A stretch of 44,713 nt of DNA from Methanocorpusculum sp. GTDB lineage: Archaea > Halobacteriota > Methanomicrobia > Methanomicrobiales > Methanocorpusculaceae. The notes under the pieces were generated by a model. The model searched no databases. It was not told the DNA's origin and saw only the letters and a list, made by a program, of their open reading frames with translations. The stretch's first letter is position 1. The number at the start of each line of letters is the position of its first letter. Made by a program: the position numbers and the translations under genes. Below, one piece after another: positions 24,214 through 32,688 of this stretch. The stretch is from the NCBI GenBank assembly GCA_029987245.1, contig DALTWG010000007.1, forward strand, positions 1 to 44,713, in the 5' to 3' direction.

Positions 24214-25299
24214 ATGAAAGAAGCTGTGTTCCTCGGATTAGTCGACGATATTAAGTCAGAAGACATGGCAAAACAGGAGGATGCAGCAAATAAAATCTGT
24301 GCCGTCAAAGACAAAAATCTCCTGCCGGCAATCAACCGCCTTCTTTTGGAAGATGAAAACATGCTTGTAAAGCGGGTAATGCTTTGGACGCTGCACAATT
24401 ACCGCGGTCTTTCGTACAAAGATTACCTCGCTTTTCTTGCATCAGAGGATTTTTATGTGCGCGAGGCGGCGCAGCGGCTTTTTATTGACGGCGGCAGACC
24501 GGCGGTTGATGTGCTTGTTGCCGCGGTGGAAAACGGCAGCGCCGCTGAGCAGTTTTCCGCGGTCGAGACGCTGGGGCAGTTCCGCGATTCTGCCGCGGTA
24601 AAACCGCTGCTTTGCGCGGCAAATCTGCCGGATGAGTCCATCCGCGAAATTGCCGTTATGTCGCTCGGGATTTATCCGGATGAAGAGGTGACCGCTGCCC
24701 TTTTTGCTGCGCTTGAAGATGTGCCTGCAGTCCGCCTTGCGGCATTGTCCGGCTTAAAGGGCCGCGCGATGAGTGAATCTGATGCGGCAAAAGTTGCCTC
24801 GCATCTTTTGGACGCTGACGAGGAGATACGCGCGGCCTGTGTCTATGTTCTTGATGCGCATACGCCGGATTCGGCGGCTAATGATTCTGCTGCCGCGGTC
24901 CGCCGCGCGTTTGCTTCGGTAACGCTTTCAACTGATATCCTTGCGCGGCTTTGCGGCGATTATGACTCATCAGTGCGAACGGCTGCAGCAGATGCACTTG
25001 GAAAACTGAAAGCGCCGCGCGCGGATGTCTTAATTCCCATGCTCAAAGACGAGGTCCCGGGGGTGCGGCGGGCTGCGGCGGCGGCCCTTGCGTGTTCAGA
25101 CGCCCCGGAGACAGTGCAGGCATTAATCGAAGCGCTGAACGACCCAAAACCCGGCATCCGCGCGGCAGCGGCAAACGCGCTTGGCACTATCGGGGGCCCT
25201 GAGGCAATTGCCGCGCTTCGCGCGGCAATGCAGGTGAAAAACCCGATTCTTTCCGGGATGATTAAAAACGCTCTGGAAAGAGCGGAAAAACAGCAATAA
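24214..25299 (+). CDS. HEAT-repeat protein (PBS-lyase type)
   Basis: The 361-residue product is an array of roughly ten short HEAT-like helical hairpins, each near 30 residues. The pattern is clearest in the C-terminal half, for instance SVRTAAADALGKL, GVRRAAAAALACS and GIRAAAANALGTIGG, each about 31 residues apart. Such arrays form curved scaffolds for protein binding; in some bacteria they assist phycobilin attachment, and in methanogens their partners are mostly unknown. No catalytic motif is visible. It follows the parvulin by 9 bp and ends 7 bp from the convergent membrane-protein gene. Function is unassigned. Confidence 0.85.
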   Translation: MKEAVFLGLVDDIKSEDMAKQEDAANKICAVKDKNLLPAINRLLLEDENMLVKRVMLWTLHNYRGLSYKDYLAFLASEDFYVREAAQRLFIDGGRPAVDVLVAAVENGSAAEQFSAVETLGQFRDSAAVKPLLCAANLPDESIREIAVMSLGIYPDEEVTAALFAALEDVPAVRLAALSGLKGRAMSESDAAKVASHLLDADEEIRAACVYVLDAHTPDSAANDSAAAVRRAFASVTLSTDILARLCGDYDSSVRTAAADALGKLKAPRADVLIPMLKDEVPGVRRAAAAALACSDAPETVQALIEALNDPKPGIRAAAANALGTIGGPEAIAALRAAMQVKNPILSGMIKNALERAEKQQ

Positions 25300-25306
25300 A
25301 CAATCC

Positions 25307-25591
25307 TTATTTTTCTTTTGCGCTTAGCACCAGCGGTTTCCAGATATACCTGTTTTCAGCAACAAGCCGGGCGGTCTGGATAGCGTCAATAACATTGAAA
25401 ATCCATAGTACAAGTGCTATTATTGCGGTGAAAAACGTCATCACCGTTAAAACAAAGAGCGTCAGGATGATGAAGCATTTTATATACTGTTTGGGTCTGT
25501 CGCGCTCCATCCCGAACGCGCAGTACAACTGACCGAGCCCCGGAACAAGCATGGACATAATAGCCGCCATATATTTGTCTGGTTTAAGCAA
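25307..25591 (-). CDS. small TM2-like membrane protein
   Basis: The 94-residue product resembles TM2-domain proteins. It has a short amphipathic N-terminus, a first hydrophobic segment (IMSMLVPGLGQLYCAFG) with the PGxGQxY signature of that domain, then a longer hydrophobic hairpin near residues 37-68. The D in FNVIDAIQTARL lies where TM2 proteins have a DAxR-type motif. It is probably a cytoplasmic-membrane protein of unknown role. Its stop is 7 bp from that of the HEAT-repeat gene, so the two are convergent. Confidence 0.75.
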   Translation of the reverse strand: MLKPDKYMAAIMSMLVPGLGQLYCAFGMERDRPKQYIKCFIILTLFVLTVMTFFTAIIALVLWIFNVIDAIQTARLVAENRYIWKPLVLSAKEK

Positions 25592-25692
25592 AACGGATTC
25601 CTCGTGCGTATCTATTGGGTGTCTGTCTGCATAAAATCAGCAGATACAATTCTGATGCGCCGGTAAAAAAAGTATGCGGGGTGTGAAACGAT

Positions 25693-26013
25693 TCAGTCGT
25701 ATTCACGCCAGGTGTGGTGACATTTGGTACAGCGGAAGAATCTGACCTCGGATTCATCCGCGCTTCTGAGCTGTCTGAGCCACCATTCTGCAAGTTTGTG
25801 TCCGCAATTCGGGCACTGAACGGCGATGGTCGGTTTGGTTCCGATTTCAGCCCCCTCGTCAACGACAAGAATATCGTTTTCCTGCATATATGCAACTTTT
25901 TTCATCTGCTCTTTTTCCTGCGCGGAGATTTTTTCCGTGTAGCCGCAGGCAGTACACGTCAGTGCGCCGTCTCTTGATTTGAGGAGCTTGCCGCAGTTTG
26001 GACAAAACATCAT
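25693..26013 (-). CDS. tfs: transcription factor S (TFIIS/RPB9-like)
   Basis: The 106-residue archaeal cleavage factor stimulates the RNA polymerase's own transcript cleavage in backtracked complexes. An N-terminal zinc ribbon uses C4, C7, C20 and C23; the C-terminal TFIIS-type ribbon uses C67, C70, C95 and C98. The acidic tip that enters the polymerase active site is D86-E87 within QLRSADES, so this is an active TFS rather than an inhibitory paralogue. Two tandem ATG codons (26013 and 26010) can start it. It is divergent from artA. Confidence 0.95.
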   Translation of the reverse strand: MMFCPNCGKLLKSRDGALTCTACGYTEKISAQEKEQMKKVAYMQENDILVVDEGAEIGTKPTIAVQCPNCGHKLAEWWLRQLRSADESEVRFFRCTKCHHTWREYD

Positions 26014-26127
26014 AGTACTTATATATTTGGTTTCCTTATCTTAAATAGTCTATGCGTGCACAGCGAAAAAACTGCCCTTTCTCTCACAAGAATAATAATC
26101 TGTGAGAGACAATCAGTATACGAAAAA

Positions 26128-26976
26128 ATGCTTGACACATTGATATTTATTTTCCTGATTATAGCCCTTGCAGGATTTGTTCTGCATTTCTTCCCGACTA
26201 AATACAAGAAATATTTCGGCATCTGCGGCTGGGTATCGCTTGCTGCAGGATTTTTATGCATGCTTCCCGAACAGATAGCAGAAGGCGGGGTGTTTTATCC
26301 GGCGCTTATTATCATCTTTGTGCCGATTGTCTATATTACCGTGAAACGGCTGCTCAAAGAGGATGAACACATAACGCGCCTGACATACGGTGTCGGTGTC
26401 GGCGCTCTTGCCTATGCGCCGTTTGAACTGATTAAGCCGCTTGGTGACTGGCTGATTTCCACGGTTGTTAGCTGCATTCAGTTTGTGTTTAATGTCACGG
26501 GATTTGAGTATCAAATGTATGACTGGAATATTTTTGAGTCAACCTGGCTCATTCCGGGGTATGCAGTAGGCTACCGGGACGAGATTATTCTCGGCTGCAC
26601 GGGAATTACGGCGATTGCCATTCTTTTGGGAGTGATTTTCCTTACGCCGACTTCCTGGAAAAAGAAACTTGCACTGTTTTGTCTGATTACAATTCCGATT
26701 TACATTGTAAATATTTTCAGAAACGTGTTTGTCATCCGGGCGTACTTTGAGCAGTGGTTCCCGTATATGCAGGAGTGGTTTTATCATCCGACGATTCCAA
26801 ACTATGCAAGTTTTGCCTGGGCGCACAATATCATCTGCGAAGGGCTCGCATTTGTCGTAATTATTGTCATCGCAGCGCTGCTGTTTAAACTTGCGCCGGG
26901 GCTTGTTTCATCCATCAAAAGCATTCTGCTGATTTACCGCGATGATGCAAGAGAACTTCTCCGGATGAAAAAATAA
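26128..26976 (+). CDS. artA: archaeosortase A
   Basis: The 282-residue multipass membrane transpeptidase belongs to the exosortase/archaeosortase family, which cleaves C-terminal sorting signals (PGF-CTERM in haloarchaea and some methanogens) and moves surface proteins to a lipid anchor. The predicted catalytic residues are Cys157 (ILGCTGI), Arg198 (NIFRNVF) and His233 (WAHNII), each at the end of a hydrophobic segment. About seven or eight membrane spans are visible. An in-frame extension to 26056 lacks hydrophobic or conserved sequence, so ATG 26128 is chosen. No protein in this window ends in a PGF-CTERM-like signal, so its substrates are elsewhere. Confidence 0.9.
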   Translation: MLDTLIFIFLIIALAGFVLHFFPTKYKKYFGICGWVSLAAGFLCMLPEQIAEGGVFYPALIIIFVPIVYITVKRLLKEDEHITRLTYGVGVGALAYAPFELIKPLGDWLISTVVSCIQFVFNVTGFEYQMYDWNIFESTWLIPGYAVGYRDEIILGCTGITAIAILLGVIFLTPTSWKKKLALFCLITIPIYIVNIFRNVFVIRAYFEQWFPYMQEWFYHPTIPNYASFAWAHNIICEGLAFVVIIVIAALLFKLAPGLVSSIKSILLIYRDDARELLRMKK

Positions 26977-27010
26977 GACGGGGAGTCATCTTTTCTTTTT
27001 TGCCGGTGAC

Positions 27011-27056
27011 CACAGATGCCGGAAAACTTTCACCACAAATGCCGGAAAACTTTCAC
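27011..27056. repeat. two tandem 23-bp repeats, possible insertion-sequence end
   Basis: Two adjacent 23-bp units (27011-27033 and 27034-27056) differ at one base (CACAGATGCC versus CACAAATGCC, then GGAAAACTTTCAC in both). On the minus strand each reads GTGAAAGTTTTCCGGCAT. The pattern TG-N4-TTTTCC-N3-AT is shared with the 33-bp repeats near 42.6 kb. Multiple short repeats of this sort are found at the ends of IS21-type elements, so this may be a remnant end; no transposase is present. Confidence 0.5.
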
Positions 27057-27088
27057 TTGCAAAATGAGAAAAAGAGGATAAAAGAGCC

Positions 27089-28309
27089 TTACGGCATCTT
27101 CTTAACTTCTTCTGCAATCTGCTGACCGAGCTCAAAGAACATCTTCTTTTCGCCCTCATCCGGCCGGTAATTAAACTCAACCGGCTCATGCCAGATCTGA
27201 ATGCCGGCCTTCTTCATTAACTCGGTGATAACAGCCGGCGCCCCGCCCTTGCCTCCGTTGGAGCCGAACGCAAAGCCGATTTTTTTCTGCGTCTGCTTGC
27301 CCGGTCTGATGCCTGCCATATAATACAGGAATCCTGCAACCGTCGGCAGCGGATAATCTTCAAGCGTCGGCGAACCGACAATAACCGCCTTGGAGTCTAA
27401 AACATCGCGGACAACATCCGAGCGGTGCACACCTTCGTATCTGCCGTCTTTCAAGAGGTCGAACTTTACCTGAACGCCCCTGCTCATGATGCCCTCTGCA
27501 ATGTACAGTGCCGCCTTTTCGGTGGAATGGTGCATCGTATCATAGACAATGGTAATCTTGTTTTTAGCAACACCGTTCGACCAGTTGACGTAGGCATTGA
27601 TAATATCTGCTGCATGGCTTCTCCAGATAATACCGTGCGACGGCGCAATCATCTCAATCGGCACGCCAAGGTCGGTAACCTCGCCTAATTTTTTCAGCAC
27701 CTTCGGTGAAAGCGGAACAATCAGATTTGCAACAAACTTTGCCGCATGCTCAAGAGCGATATCGAACCCGAGTTCATCATCAAACCGCTCGGACGAGGCG
27801 ATATGCTGACCGAACGCATCGTTCGGGAAGAGAATCTTGTCTTCGCCGAGATAGGTGAACATTGAATCCGGCCAGTGGAGGAACGGCGCCTCAAGGAAGG
27901 TAAGCGTCTTTCCGCCAAGAGGCAGAGTCTCAAGGTTTTTGATAGTGTGAATGTTCCACTCGCTTGTGTCATAGTGGCGCGCCATACCCTTTTTGGCAAT
28001 CTCGGTCATGTAAACCGGGATATTCGGCAGTTTCTTTGTCAGAATCGGCAGAGAACCGGAGTGGTCAAGTTCAACATGGTTTGCGACAATGTAGTCAATT
28101 TTTTTGAGCGGCATAACCGACTCGATACGTTCAATGAGCTGCCACTCATGTCCCGGATACGTTCCGTCAATTAACGCGGTCTTTTCACCGACAACAAGAT
28201 ATGCATTGTACGTGGTGCCCGGAAGTGTGTAGCCGTGGTAGTCTCTGATGTTCCAGTCAATTGCGCCCACCCAGTAGACGCCTTTTTTAATTTCAACTGC
28301 CTGTAGCAT
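27089..28309 (-). CDS. fprA: flavodiiron protein, F420H2:O2 oxidase type
   Basis: The 406-residue product has an N-terminal metallo-beta-lactamase-like domain with the diiron motif HVELDHSG (HxExDH) and further ligands in FLEAPFLHWPDS, NDAFGQHI and APSHGIIW, then a C-terminal flavodoxin domain from about residue 255 (IVYDTMHHSTEKAA) that binds FMN. In methanogens this enzyme reduces O2 to water with reduced F420, protecting the oxygen-sensitive metabolism. It is in the cytoplasm. The start at 28309 gives the usual N-terminus. The upstream gap to the hypothetical gene is 68 bp. Substrate choice (O2 versus NO) is inferred from methanogen relatives. Confidence 0.93.
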   Translation of the reverse strand: MLQAVEIKKGVYWVGAIDWNIRDYHGYTLPGTTYNAYLVVGEKTALIDGTYPGHEWQLIERIESVMPLKKIDYIVANHVELDHSGSLPILTKKLPNIPVYMTEIAKKGMARHYDTSEWNIHTIKNLETLPLGGKTLTFLEAPFLHWPDSMFTYLGEDKILFPNDAFGQHIASSERFDDELGFDIALEHAAKFVANLIVPLSPKVLKKLGEVTDLGVPIEMIAPSHGIIWRSHAADIINAYVNWSNGVAKNKITIVYDTMHHSTEKAALYIAEGIMSRGVQVKFDLLKDGRYEGVHRSDVVRDVLDSKAVIVGSPTLEDYPLPTVAGFLYYMAGIRPGKQTQKKIGFAFGSNGGKGGAPAVITELMKKAGIQIWHEPVEFNYRPDEGEKKMFFELGQQIAEEVKKMP

Positions 28310-28377
28310 AGACTAATGTTGCAAGTCAGGCTATAATAAGTTCTTCATTGAAGCAATGCCCGACTCAACTACGCCCT

Positions 28378-28776
28378 TTACTCGGCGCAGTTTTCCTTTG
28401 CGTAGCGGACGGCCGATTTGTACGAACCCGGACCTTCAAAGGCAATCAGATATGTTTCGCCGTTCCAGACACCGATGAGAAACAGTTTGCGCGACTTGTC
28501 ATAGACGAACATAATCTCCGCAAGTTCAACCTCGGCAATTTTTATGCCAGCGGGAATTTCTGCAGCCGAACAGAGCAGAAGTTTGTCATAGACATCGATA
28601 TCCGGTTCCTCGCCGAAGGCATACAGGTATGCCTGCAGCGCGTTCAAAAGATTGGATGTGCATAACGCATGCGCGATTTCGTCGGGCTGGCTGTGCAGAA
28701 GCTCCGCCATTTTACCGTCATCATCTTCTGATTCCTCGTAAAGCGAATCTGCCAGACGCGCAAGGTCGATAATCAT
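28378..28776 (-). CDS. hypothetical protein, 132 residues
   Basis: I do not recognise this protein. It is acidic and soluble: an N-terminal helical half (IIDLARLADSLYEESEDDDGKMAELL, shown here in outline) is followed by a beta-rich half (AEIMFVYDKSRKLFLIGVW, GETYLIAFEG). It lacks membrane segments and metal-binding clusters. It sits 18 bp after the EF-1 beta stop and is probably the third gene of the zinc-ribbon, EF-1 beta operon, so a link to translation is possible but only by position. Confidence 0.7.
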   Translation of the reverse strand: MIIDLARLADSLYEESEDDDGKMAELLHSQPDEIAHALCTSNLLNALQAYLYAFGEEPDIDVYDKLLLCSAAEIPAGIKIAEVELAEIMFVYDKSRKLFLIGVWNGETYLIAFEGPGSYKSAVRYAKENCAE

Positions 28777-28794
28777 AAAAATCGAAAAAAGTAT

Positions 28795-29052
28795 TTACAG
28801 AAGGGTTAAGCCTTCAACTTCGACAGACTCAAGACCTGCAATGCCGTTGAACTGTGCCTTAATCACGTCTTCAACGCCTGCACCATCCTGGGTAACAACG
28901 GCGACTTTCAGGGCGGAAAGACCGAATCCGATAGGTTCGACCTTGATATCGTTGACGCCTTTGACCTGTGCTCTGATTGCGTTCTGCATCTCTTCGAGGT
29001 TTACTTCCGGGGATTCCGGCATAACCTTTAAAATAACTGCAACGTCGCCCAT
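28795..29052 (-). CDS. ef1b: elongation factor 1-beta
   Basis: The 85-residue product is the archaeal guanine nucleotide exchange factor for EF-1 alpha, with the usual size and text (GDVAVILKVMPESPEVN, GFGLSALKVAVV, then GVEDVIKAQF and VEVEGLTLL). It is a single alpha/beta domain matching the catalytic C-terminal part of eukaryotic EF-1 beta. It promotes GDP release so that EF-1 alpha can bind GTP and aminoacyl-tRNA. Its ATG abuts the stop of the zinc-ribbon gene directly, with no gap, so the two are co-transcribed. Confidence 0.95.
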   Translation of the reverse strand: MGDVAVILKVMPESPEVNLEEMQNAIRAQVKGVNDIKVEPIGFGLSALKVAVVTQDGAGVEDVIKAQFNGIAGLESVEVEGLTLL

Positions 29053-29208
29053 TTACGGTCCCTCAAATCCGCACTTCGGGCAGGTGTATTTAACACTCTG
29101 GTGCCTGCAGGATGCGCAGCGGTAAATAGTCTCTCCACAGTCCGGGCATTTAAACTCGGTTGCCCCGCGCTCGGCGAGGGGCCCATTGCATGATGTGCAT
29201 TTTGCCAT
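29053..29208 (-). CDS. 51-residue double zinc-ribbon protein
   Basis: A small gene encodes 51 residues with four CxxC pairs: CTSC, CPDC, CASC and CPKC, forming two zinc knuckle pairs. The sequence (MAKCTSCNGPLAERG, then TEFKCPDCGETIYRC) is that of the small archaeal zinc-finger family represented by HVO_2753, often annotated as an RNA-binding protein. It stands directly before EF-1 beta with no spacer, an arrangement frequent in euryarchaea, which supports a real gene and a role near translation. The exact function is unknown. Confidence 0.9.
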   Translation of the reverse strand: MAKCTSCNGPLAERGATEFKCPDCGETIYRCASCRHQSVKYTCPKCGFEGP

Positions 29209-29261
29209 AGATAAAATCTCTATTATATTCGCTGTGATAGATAATAAATATGTGGGAAGGA

Positions 29262-29281
29262 CCGCGGGAAAATTCCCGCGG
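29262..29281. repeat. perfect 9-bp hairpin between divergent genes
   Basis: CCGCGGGAA-AA-TTCCCGCGG is a perfect inverted repeat in the 118-bp gap between the zinc-ribbon/EF-1 beta operon and the PUA protein gene. It is far more GC-rich than its surroundings. It lies about 46-65 bp before the PUA start and 54-73 bp before the zinc-ribbon start, so it could be an operator for either promoter or a structured leader. Confidence 0.4.
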
Positions 29282-29326
29282 GCACCATAAACAACACTAA
29301 TACTCTTTCAAACCAAATACTATGCA

Positions 29327-29824
29327 ATGGTTGAACTTACAATAAAAAAACGCCATGCAATAAAAAAAGGGCAGCTTAACTCCCTGATGACAAAACTATC
29401 CGACGCAATAGGCGAAGATGCAAATCTCTACAAGGCGCCGATGATTGAAATCGCCGAGACAGTATCGAAATTCAACATTTACATCATCGACAAAAAGCCG
29501 ATGCTGATTGAAAAAGATACTTGGGCGTTTCCAACGCTGCGCGGCGCAATCGCGCGCCCGTTTTCCGGCAGGCGCATTTCAGTTGACATGGGCGCGATTC
29601 CCTATGTCATTAACGGCGCTGACATTATGCGCCCGGGAATTGTTTCAGTAACTGACGATATAAAAGCAAACATGCCGGCGCTCGTTGTTGACGAAAGTCA
29701 TGACAAGCCGCTCGCGGTTGTTCTTCCCTTGTATGATGCAGCAGAATTGCGCGCGCTTGAAAAAGGAAAGGCTGCAAAGAATCTCCATTATATAGGAGAT
29801 GAACTCTGGAACATGGAACTGTAA
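29327..29824 (+). CDS. PUA-domain RNA-binding protein
   Basis: The 165-residue product has an N-terminal alpha/beta domain (to about residue 75) and a C-terminal PUA domain (about 76-155) with the typical text ISVDMGAIPYVINGADIMRPGI and later KPLAVVLPLYDAAEL. The two-domain order matches archaeal relatives of MCT-1/Tma20, which in eukaryotes act in ribosome recycling and re-initiation. It binds RNA, possibly the ribosome or tRNA. A second ATG at 29322 is out of frame. It precedes sepF by 60 bp on the same strand. Confidence 0.85.
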   Translation: MVELTIKKRHAIKKGQLNSLMTKLSDAIGEDANLYKAPMIEIAETVSKFNIYIIDKKPMLIEKDTWAFPTLRGAIARPFSGRRISVDMGAIPYVINGADIMRPGIVSVTDDIKANMPALVVDESHDKPLAVVLPLYDAAELRALEKGKAAKNLHYIGDELWNMEL

Positions 29825-29884
29825 GTGTTTTCGAACACACCGGACAGATAAAAATATAAACTCTCTCACTAAATTATTTTTTAT

Positions 29885-30259
29885 ATGGGATTCTTAGATA
29901 ACGTATTCGGCGGAAGCAAAAAAGAACAGACCGGCGATGACGAGTATATGCACCTGGACCTTCAGGCATACGAAGGAAGAGCCGGCGAAAGCGAAATGGC
30001 GACGACTTACGTCAAAATCGCCGCTGTAAGCGACATTAAAGACTGCCCGCGCATTAAAGATGAAATCTACAACGGCAACGTAGTAATCGTTGACATTACC
30101 AAACTCAAACTTGACAAAATAATGTTTGACCGGGTAATGGGCGATCTGCGCGCGGTTGCGCAGGACGTAAACGGCGACATTATCGGTCTTGGGGACCAGC
30201 GCTATGTCATTATTGTTCCGACTGGTTTTCGCATCTCCCGCGAAAAAATCTGCGGATAA
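29885..30259 (+). CDS. sepF: cell division protein SepF (archaeal)
   Basis: The 124-residue product starts with a short amphipathic membrane-targeting helix (MGFLDNVFG), followed by an acidic linker and the SepF core from about residue 40 (TYVKIAAVSDIKDCPRIKD to GLGDQRYVIIVPTGF). In archaea with FtsZ, SepF anchors the FtsZ ring to the membrane. Length and architecture match the archaeal type. It lies 6 bp before the ZPR1-type gene, so the two are probably co-transcribed. Confidence 0.92.
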   Translation: MGFLDNVFGGSKKEQTGDDEYMHLDLQAYEGRAGESEMATTYVKIAAVSDIKDCPRIKDEIYNGNVVIVDITKLKLDKIMFDRVMGDLRAVAQDVNGDIIGLGDQRYVIIVPTGFRISREKICG

Positions 30260-30265
30260 ATCCTG

Positions 30266-30811
30266 ATGCGCCAGGTTGTTGTCAATCCATGTCCTTCCTG
30301 CGGGAAAGACATGACTTTTATTTATGATACAGAGAATATTCCGTATTTCTCCGATATTCTGCTGATTTCAGGCGTATGCTCCTGTGGTTTTAAAATCGTG
30401 GACACGATGATTTTACAAAACCGCGAGCCCTGCATCTGGGAACTTCGCGCGGATTCGCCCGCCGACTTAAACGCGCGCGTGGTGCGAAGCACTTCGGGTG
30501 AAATTGATTTGCCGGAATTTGGCATCAATATCCGTCCGGGTCCCGCGTGCGACGGATTTATCTCGAATGTAGAGGGCGTGCTCGACCGCGCGGAAAACGC
30601 TGTCAGGTCCGCGCTTCTTTCCTCTGAGGGTGATGAAATTCATACCGCAACAGAGATTCTGGAAAAAATCGCGCAGGCGCGGGAGGGAAAGCTTCCTTTC
30701 ACGCTGAAAATTACCGACCCGTCGGGCAATTCCGGTATTGTCTCGAATAAAGCGGTAAAAACAAAACTGGATGTTGAAATCAAGGACGGTTTTGAGTTTA
30801 CGCCGTACTGA
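30266..30811 (+). CDS. ZPR1-type zinc-finger protein
   Basis: The 181-residue product has the C4 zinc finger of ZPR1 with CPSC at the N-terminus and CSC about 35 residues on, separated by FIYDTENIPYFSDILLISGVC. The following beta domain contains SGEIDLPEFGINIRPGP, a segment conserved in ZPR1 proteins, then VEGVLDRAENA. The archaeal form is a single ZPR1 module, against two in eukaryotes, where ZPR1 acts as a chaperone for EF-1 alpha. That role would fit the nearby translation genes but is not shown here. It is 23 bp from the Rsm22-like gene. Confidence 0.88.
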   Translation: MRQVVVNPCPSCGKDMTFIYDTENIPYFSDILLISGVCSCGFKIVDTMILQNREPCIWELRADSPADLNARVVRSTSGEIDLPEFGINIRPGPACDGFISNVEGVLDRAENAVRSALLSSEGDEIHTATEILEKIAQAREGKLPFTLKITDPSGNSGIVSNKAVKTKLDVEIKDGFEFTPY

Positions 30812-30834
30812 TTGTCTGATTATTGTTACACATT

Positions 30835-32226
30835 ATGGAAAATCCGCGCCGTATCCTTACTCCTGAAGAAAAAGAGAGCCTGCAGCATCTTCTTGCATTA
30901 CGCGAGATGCCGGCACTTGATTCTGCAGCACAGCAGTATATCGCATATGTTACGCAGAAATCCTGGGACGATGAAGAGGTTCTTGCAAAAATCCGCAAAG
31001 CCGTTATCGCGCAAAAAGACGCCTACTGGAAAGAGGGCGCGGCAAAAAATGTGGTATACAAGGGCGCATACAGTGTATTTGCCTATCTTGCGTATCAGAT
31101 GCCGGGGTATGTGCATGAGATATGCGAGGTCTTTGCAAACCTTGTTTCTGCCGGTCTGATAAGAAAACATATCCGGGTGCTTGATATCGGCTGCGGTCCG
31201 GGAACAGCCGCGGTTGCTGTATCGCGCGTTTTGGATGCGGTTCCTGAAATGACTGCCGAAATAACCTCGGTTGAGCCGGCAGAACCGTTTAGGGACGCCT
31301 TTGTAAAAATTGTGCCGGCGCTTGTTTCAGACAGGATTACCGCCCCGCGCCCGCTGGCCCTGGACATCACCAAAGAAATTCCGGACGGGGAATTTGACCT
31401 GATAATCCTCTCCAACATGCTCAACGAGCTTCCGCTGCCGCAAGGCGGAAAAGAAGATCTTATTATGCGTCTTTCAGAGCGCCTGGTGCCGGATGGAAAT
31501 ATTATTCTTCTGGAGCCGGCTGATTTGGAAAATGCAACCGCGCTTCGCACCATCTCCCGCGGCGTAAAGCGCCGCGGGCTTACGATTTATGCGCCGTGCA
31601 ACGATATCAGAGGGGTGCCCTGTCCGATGCAGCCCTGCTGGAGTTTTGCGCAGGGCGCTGATATCAAGCCGACAAAACTGATGTTTGCGCTTGGCGGCGA
31701 AGAGGAAAAGTTCCGGTTTGTCAACACTGACATAAAATACGCCTATGCGATTCTGCGCAAAGACGGAATGCGCAAATGCACCTACAAAATTCCGCCGGAT
31801 GCAAAGCGCGCCTGGTTTTCGCAGCTCAAAAAACATCTCGGGCGGCGCATTCATATAACAGCCTCGGTGATGTCGGCAGACATCGGCGATGCGAAAAATT
31901 ACCTCTTCCTGGTCTGCGACGGCACCGGAAAAGAGCCGGTCTACGCCGCCTTACCGGCATTTCACCGGACTCCTGAACATGAGGCGCTTTTGTGTGCATC
32001 GTACGGCGACGTAGTCGCCATAGATTCAGTGCTGGTGCGCTGGAACGAAAAACAGAAGGCATACAATCTGCTGCTCGGGCAGGAAAGCTGGTGCCGGCTT
32101 ATTGTCGGAAAGCCGACCGGGAAAAAATGCCCGGACAAAGCAAAGGCGCTGGTGAAAAAGTACGGGACAAGCAAACGCCACGGGGTAAAATATGCCGGAA
32201 GCAAACCGAAGAAGAATACTAACTAA
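30835..32226 (+). CDS. Rsm22-family methyltransferase-like protein
   Basis: The 463-residue product has a Rossmann methyltransferase core; the SAM-binding motif I is LDIGCGPGTAAVAV near residue 121, and later motifs include IILSNMLNELP. A cysteine cluster CNDIRGVPCPMQPCW follows, as in Rsm22/METTL17, where such residues bind an Fe-S cluster. The family is linked to the small ribosomal subunit in mitochondria and bacteria. C-terminal to this, about 150 residues (RIHITASVMS to the end) form an extra domain with basic tail. ATG 30835 (MENPRR) is chosen over 30823. It lies 23 bp after the ZPR1-type gene. Whether it is catalytic is open. Confidence 0.85.
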   Translation: MENPRRILTPEEKESLQHLLALREMPALDSAAQQYIAYVTQKSWDDEEVLAKIRKAVIAQKDAYWKEGAAKNVVYKGAYSVFAYLAYQMPGYVHEICEVFANLVSAGLIRKHIRVLDIGCGPGTAAVAVSRVLDAVPEMTAEITSVEPAEPFRDAFVKIVPALVSDRITAPRPLALDITKEIPDGEFDLIILSNMLNELPLPQGGKEDLIMRLSERLVPDGNIILLEPADLENATALRTISRGVKRRGLTIYAPCNDIRGVPCPMQPCWSFAQGADIKPTKLMFALGGEEEKFRFVNTDIKYAYAILRKDGMRKCTYKIPPDAKRAWFSQLKKHLGRRIHITASVMSADIGDAKNYLFLVCDGTGKEPVYAALPAFHRTPEHEALLCASYGDVVAIDSVLVRWNEKQKAYNLLLGQESWCRLIVGKPTGKKCPDKAKALVKKYGTSKRHGVKYAGSKPKKNTN

Positions 32227-32265
32227 AACCATTATCTCTTTTGCCCGCCTATACATAACCAACAC

Positions 32266-32688
32266 ATGCATAAACAACACAAGAAAGTACGTGCAATAGA
32301 TAAACAAACCCTCCTGCTCCTTCTGGAAATGGGCAAATCCAGTTACCCCAACGAATACATGGTTTTACTCGAAGAAGAAAACGGCGTAATCAATAACACC
32401 TTTATGACCAACGGTTCTTCGTCCGAAGACTCCGCAAATATTTTCACCGACATGATACCATTGGGCATGAAATTTGCAGGAACTGCACACAGCCACCCGA
32501 TTCCGCCCGGATACGGCAACTCCCCGGCAATGCGCGAGCACATGCTTCACCCCTCCGACCAGGATTTATCCACCTTCTGCGCCATTGGAAACATCCACAT
32601 AATCGTCTCCAATCCCTTCGATGAAACATCCTGGCGCGCCTACAACCGCGAAGGAGAAGAGATACACCTCGAGGTGATTGAATCATGA
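32266..32688 (+). CDS. JAMM/Mov34-MPN metalloprotease
   Basis: The 140-residue product is a JAB1/MPN+ domain with the zinc ligands H75 and H77 in HSHP and D100, the Ser97 that orients the oxyanion, and an upstream Glu near residue 30 (SYPNEYMVLL). The insertion between HSHP and SxxD is longer than the usual seven residues. Archaeal JAMM proteins cleave ubiquitin-like SAMP conjugates, or process sulfur-carrier precursors. No ubiquitin-like gene is in this window. Its end overlaps ribL by the ATGA type, so it opens a tightly coupled four-gene operon. Confidence 0.88.
   Translation: MHKQHKKVRAIDKQTLLLLLEMGKSSYPNEYMVLLEEENGVINNTFMTNGSSSEDSANIFTDMIPLGMKFAGTAHSHPIPPGYGNSPAMREHMLHPSDQDLSTFCAIGNIHIIVSNPFDETSWRAYNREGEEIHLEVIES

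Noticed and set aside
27011..27056. CRISPR array or phage attachment site
   Set aside because: The two 23-bp units are adjacent with no spacer, and no integrase or tRNA gene is near.
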